A DNA stretch of 9,062 nt from Actinomycetota bacterium (GTDB lineage: Bacteria > Actinomycetota > Actinomycetes > Nanopelagicales > Nanopelagicaceae): positions 1 through 9,062 of the forward strand of contig JAQCGQ010000024.1 of NCBI GenBank assembly GCA_027730465.1. The letters are read 5' to 3'. The position numbers and the translations under genes are program-made. The notes beneath the pieces were generated by a model that was not told the DNA's origin, ran no database searches, and worked only from the letters and a program-made list of their open reading frames with translations. Position 1 is the first letter of the stretch. Each line of letters begins with the position of its first letter. Below are positions 7,357 through 9,062 of the stretch, piece by piece.

Positions 7357-8310
7357 CTATTTATTACCTTTTAAATCACCTCTAGTTAGATGGTATAGCA
7401 GGGCTTGAATAGTTGTTCGGCGATGAAATGCCTGACGCCAAACTACTGATTTTGGCCCATCTATTACATCAGCCGCTACCTCTTCACCACGATGTGCTGG
7501 TAGGCAGTGCATAAATATTGAATCCTTTGTGGTCAATCTCATTAAATCATTTGTGACTGCGAAGGGTGCAAGAGCGGATGTTTTTTCAGTCCGATCTGCC
7601 TCTGAATCTCCCATGGACATCCAAACATCTGTATAGATAACACTTGCATCTTTTGCAGCAGCTTTTGGATCAGTTATTACTTCAATTTTTGCGCCAGATT
7701 TTTTGGCTATTTTATTTGCTTGATCAACAACTGATGACTTTGGCGCCCACTTTCCAGCAGGAGTTGCTACAACAATGTGTGCTCCCATGGTAGCTCCCAT
7801 AATTAACCAAGCATTTGCAACATTATTACCATCTCCAATATAAACGAACTTACGTTTTTTAACATCTTTTCCAAAATGTTCTCTAATCGTTAACCAATCG
7901 GCGAGTAACTGAGTTGGGTGATCATCATCTGTAAGTGCATTAATTACTGGGATACTCGCGTATTTACCTAACTCATCAACATCTGATTGTGCAAAGGTTC
8001 GCACAATTAAAGTGCTACAAAATCCTGAAATAATTTTTGCAGTATCTGAGATAGTTTCCCCTCGACCTATTTGTAGATCATCACCTCTTAAAAAAATTGG
8101 TGTTCCACCAAGGTGTGCTACGGCAGTTTCTGAGGCCAACCTGGTTCTAGTTGAGGACTTAGTCATGTAAATAGCAACTGTCTTCCTAGCTAAGCTTTTT
8201 TTAGCCGACAGCGGTTTGTCGGCAAACTTACTTGCCGTTGCTAGTAGTAACTCAATATCAGATACAGAAAGATCTGAGGTACGTAGAAGGTCCTTCAGTG
8301 GCTGACTCAT
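7357..8310 (-). CDS. argF: Ornithine carbamoyltransferase
   Basis: Cytosolic enzyme that makes citrulline from ornithine and carbamoyl phosphate in arginine synthesis. The carbamoyl phosphate site is STRTR (53-57), with HPTQ (131-134). The ornithine side is DVWMSMG (228-234), the SMG loop that separates ornithine from aspartate carbamoyltransferases, and HCLPAHRGEEV (268-278) carries the catalytic Cys269. GDGNNVANAWL (159-169) starts the second domain. At 317 aa the length is normal. Small departures from the common pattern are STRTRxSFE read as STRTRLASE, and the late ENR(L/M)H block read as FHRRT (295-299), with the Arg kept. No other arginine gene is nearby. The anabolic role is inferred from the absence of arcA/arcC. 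The start has no Shine-Dalgarno; a TANNNT box 6 nt upstream suggests leaderless expression. It heads the minus-strand cluster leading into pntAA. Confidence 0.95.
   Translation of the reverse strand: MSQPLKDLLRTSDLSVSDIELLLATASKFADKPLSAKKSLARKTVAIYMTKSSTRTRLASETAVAHLGGTPIFLRGDDLQIGRGETISDTAKIISGFCSTLIVRTFAQSDVDELGKYASIPVINALTDDDHPTQLLADWLTIREHFGKDVKKRKFVYIGDGNNVANAWLIMGATMGAHIVVATPAGKWAPKSSVVDQANKIAKKSGAKIEVITDPKAAAKDASVIYTDVWMSMGDSEADRTEKTSALAPFAVTNDLMRLTTKDSIFMHCLPAHRGEEVAADVIDGPKSVVWRQAFHRRTTIQALLYHLTRGDLKGNK
8204..8223 (-). repeat. Perfect inverted repeat inside argF
   Basis: GCCGACA (8204-8210) and TGTCGGC (8217-8223) form a 7-bp GC-rich stem with a 6-nt loop, about 85 nt into the argF message. 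In the argF sense direction it is followed by TAAAAAAAG, an A-run and not a U-run, so it is not an intrinsic terminator. The stem is unusually GC-rich for this sequence. Confidence 0.5.
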
Positions 8311-8316
8311 TGGTAA

Positions 8317-8322
8317 ATGGTA
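8317..8322 (-). promoter_or_regulatory. Putative leaderless -10 box for argF
   Basis: On the minus strand TACCAT lies exactly 6 nt (TTACCA) before the argF ATG, and there is no Shine-Dalgarno. TANNNT at this spacing places the transcript start on or next to the A of ATG, as in actinobacterial leaderless genes. No convincing -35 hexamer is seen. Confidence 0.45.
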
Positions 8323-8338
8323 GGCGATAAAATCTGAT

Positions 8339-8344
8339 TAAGAT
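8339..8344 (+). promoter_or_regulatory. Putative leaderless -10 box for the DUF3039 gene
   Basis: TAAGAT lies exactly 6 nt (TTACCC) before the ATG at 8351, with no Shine-Dalgarno present, mirroring the argF side. A second -10-like box TAAAAT is at 8328-8333, which would give a short leader. No clear -35 is visible for either. Confidence 0.45.
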
Positions 8345-8350
8345 TTACCC

Positions 8351-8602
8351 ATGGGTTTCCTAGATGATTTACGCGGTAAATCAAGTAAAGGTGGAGTGCT
8401 TGAGAAGGAGTTGCTTTCGAGCACTGAAGATGGTGATCATGAGCGATTCTCACATTATGTAGACAAGAGCAAGATCACTGAGTCTGCTGTTACTGGTAAA
8501 GCAGTTCGTGCGTTGTGTGGAAAGAAATGGATTCCAAACCGTGATCCGCAAAAGTTTCCAATATGTCCAACATGTAAAGAAATTTTTGCGCGCTTAAAGT
8601 AA
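8351..8602 (+). CDS. DUF3039 domain-containing protein
   Basis: Small soluble protein of unknown function, 83 aa, matching the actinobacterial DUF3039 family over nearly its full length. The conserved block runs from TEDGDHERFSHYV (25-37) through KITESAVTGKAVRALCGKKWIP (41-62) to RDPQKFPICPTCKEIF (64-79). Cys56, Cys72 and Cys75, together with His30 or His35, look like a small zinc-binding site; that is inference from residue pattern. It has no signal peptide or membrane segment. It is transcribed divergently from argF across 40 nt and lies 31 nt before the GH18-like gene on the same strand. The neighbours give no clear clue to its job. Confidence 0.88.
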   Translation: MGFLDDLRGKSSKGGVLEKELLSSTEDGDHERFSHYVDKSKITESAVTGKAVRALCGKKWIPNRDPQKFPICPTCKEIFARLK

Positions 8603-8620
8603 ATTCTCAGATAAAACCGA

Positions 8621-8626
8621 TACCCT
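8621..8626 (+). promoter_or_regulatory. Possible -10 box for the GH18-like gene
   Basis: TACCCT lies 7 nt before the ATG at 8634, and no Shine-Dalgarno is present in the 31-nt gap. This resembles the two TANNNT boxes at 8317 and 8339, so the gene may also be leaderless. AT-rich spacers produce such hexamers by chance, hence low confidence. Confidence 0.25.
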
Positions 8627-8633
8627 AAAATTC

Positions 8634-9062
8634 ATGGGATCGCGTAAAATTTTAATAATATCTACTGCGCTTTCCTTTCTGCTCTCAACACTTTCACCAG
8701 CAAGTGCTAATAATCCACCAAGAAAAATACTTTCTGGCTGGCTACCTGATTATTCTTTATCAAGAAATCTGCCAACTGTTGAGGGTAATTTAGATTTAAT
8801 CAGAGACATTTCACCATTTTGGTATGGCTTAACTGGCGAGAGTTCTATTAAGGATAAGTACGCCCTTGGAAAGTACACCACGCCAAAAGAGCAAATAATT
8901 GCAAGATTAAAAGCAAATGGAATATTACTGCTACCAACTATTACTGACAATAATAAAAAGTTTGTGCTAGCAAGTCTTTTAGCAAACCCAACCTCAAGAA
9001 ATAACATTGTTCAAACAATAAAGTCATTAGTACTCAAGTATAATTACGATGGTATTGATTTA
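8634..9062 (+). CDS. Secreted GH18-like glycoside hydrolase, N-terminal part
   Basis: The reading frame opens at 8634 and stays open for 143 codons to the window edge, so the gene is cut by the window and not necessarily broken. Residues 1-25 are a Sec signal peptide: basic MGSRK, a hydrophobic core (about 6-20) and a SPASA cleavage site before Asn26. The mature part fits the start of a GH18 (chitinase/YaaH-like) barrel. SGWLPDYSLSRNLP (34-47) is the first strand, DISPFWYGLTGES (58-70) the second, GILLLPTITD (96-105) the third, and YDGIDL (138-143) the beginning of the catalytic DGxDxDxE motif, whose acid Glu would fall at about residue 146, just outside. An exported enzyme acting on chitin, peptidoglycan or related glycans is likely, but the substrate is unknown. 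It uses ATA and CTA codons freely, like the rib genes. Confidence 0.78.
   Translation, partial: MGSRKILIISTALSFLLSTLSPASANNPPRKILSGWLPDYSLSRNLPTVEGNLDLIRDISPFWYGLTGESSIKDKYALGKYTTPKEQIIARLKANGILLLPTITDNNKKFVLASLLANPTSRNNIVQTIKSLVLKYNYDGIDL

Noticed and set aside
7357..8310. Aspartate carbamoyltransferase reading of argF because of HPTQ
   Set aside because: HPTQ also occurs in ornithine enzymes. The DVWMSMG loop and the HCLPAHRGEEV motif with Cys269 specify ornithine carbamoyltransferase.
8750..9007. Open frame on the minus strand of about 85 codons
   Set aside because: It is antisense to the GH18-like gene, whose plus-strand frame has a signal peptide and GH18 motifs and runs open from 8634 to the edge. 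The minus frame shows no recognisable motif.
1..9062. CRISPR arrays, insertion sequences, tRNA or rRNA genes
   Set aside because: I saw no regularly spaced repeats, transposase motifs, terminal inverted repeats of an element, or tRNA/rRNA-like sequence anywhere in the window.

Overview
The window looks like a piece of a compact, AT-rich (about 40% GC by eye) actinobacterial genome. The actinobacterial signal comes from a DUF3039 protein (a family found mainly in Actinobacteria), a RibD whose deaminase loop and DPNP..GG region resemble corynebacterial-type RibD, and putative leaderless promoters of the TANNNT type placed 6-7 nt before start codons. Low GC, very short or negative gene spacing and a convergent gene overlap fit a streamlined aquatic lineage such as the freshwater acI group (Nanopelagicales). 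That lineage call is inference and not proven by the sequence.

Positions 1-143 hold the 3' part of an FMN riboswitch (the 5' end lies outside the window), then a terminator-like hairpin, then a second small hairpin covering the G-rich ribosome-binding site of ribD. Positions 144-3391 (+) are a four-gene riboflavin operon, ribD-ribE-ribBA-ribH, with junction overlaps of 1, 8 and 1 nt. It encodes the conversion of GTP and ribulose 5-phosphate to riboflavin, apart from the dephosphorylation step. The riboswitch in front implies feedback control by FMN.

Positions 3381-8310 are on the minus strand and read, in transcription order, argF (ornithine carbamoyltransferase), pntAA, pntAB, pntB (the three-subunit proton-translocating NAD(P) transhydrogenase) and a pirin-family protein. 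Spacing is 25, -1, -4 and 62 nt, so argF and the pnt genes are probably co-transcribed and pirin may be too. The pirin gene ends by overlapping the tail of ribH by 11 nt on the opposite strand. A perfect hairpin inside the pirin 3' end may help terminate the rib transcript.

Positions 8311-8350 are a 40-nt divergent intergenic region with two mirror-image TANNNT-TTACC(A/C)-ATG arrangements. These suggest back-to-back leaderless transcription of argF (-) and the DUF3039 gene (+, 8351-8602). From 8634 to the right edge is the start of a secreted GH18-like glycoside hydrolase, cut off in the middle of its catalytic DGxDxDxE motif.

Most of the content is well-known housekeeping metabolism, and I do not see a new multi-gene system. 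The points most worth a second look are regulatory (two-layer riboswitch leader, mirrored leaderless promoters, terminator embedded in a convergent gene), plus the location of the proton-channel histidine in the transhydrogenase.
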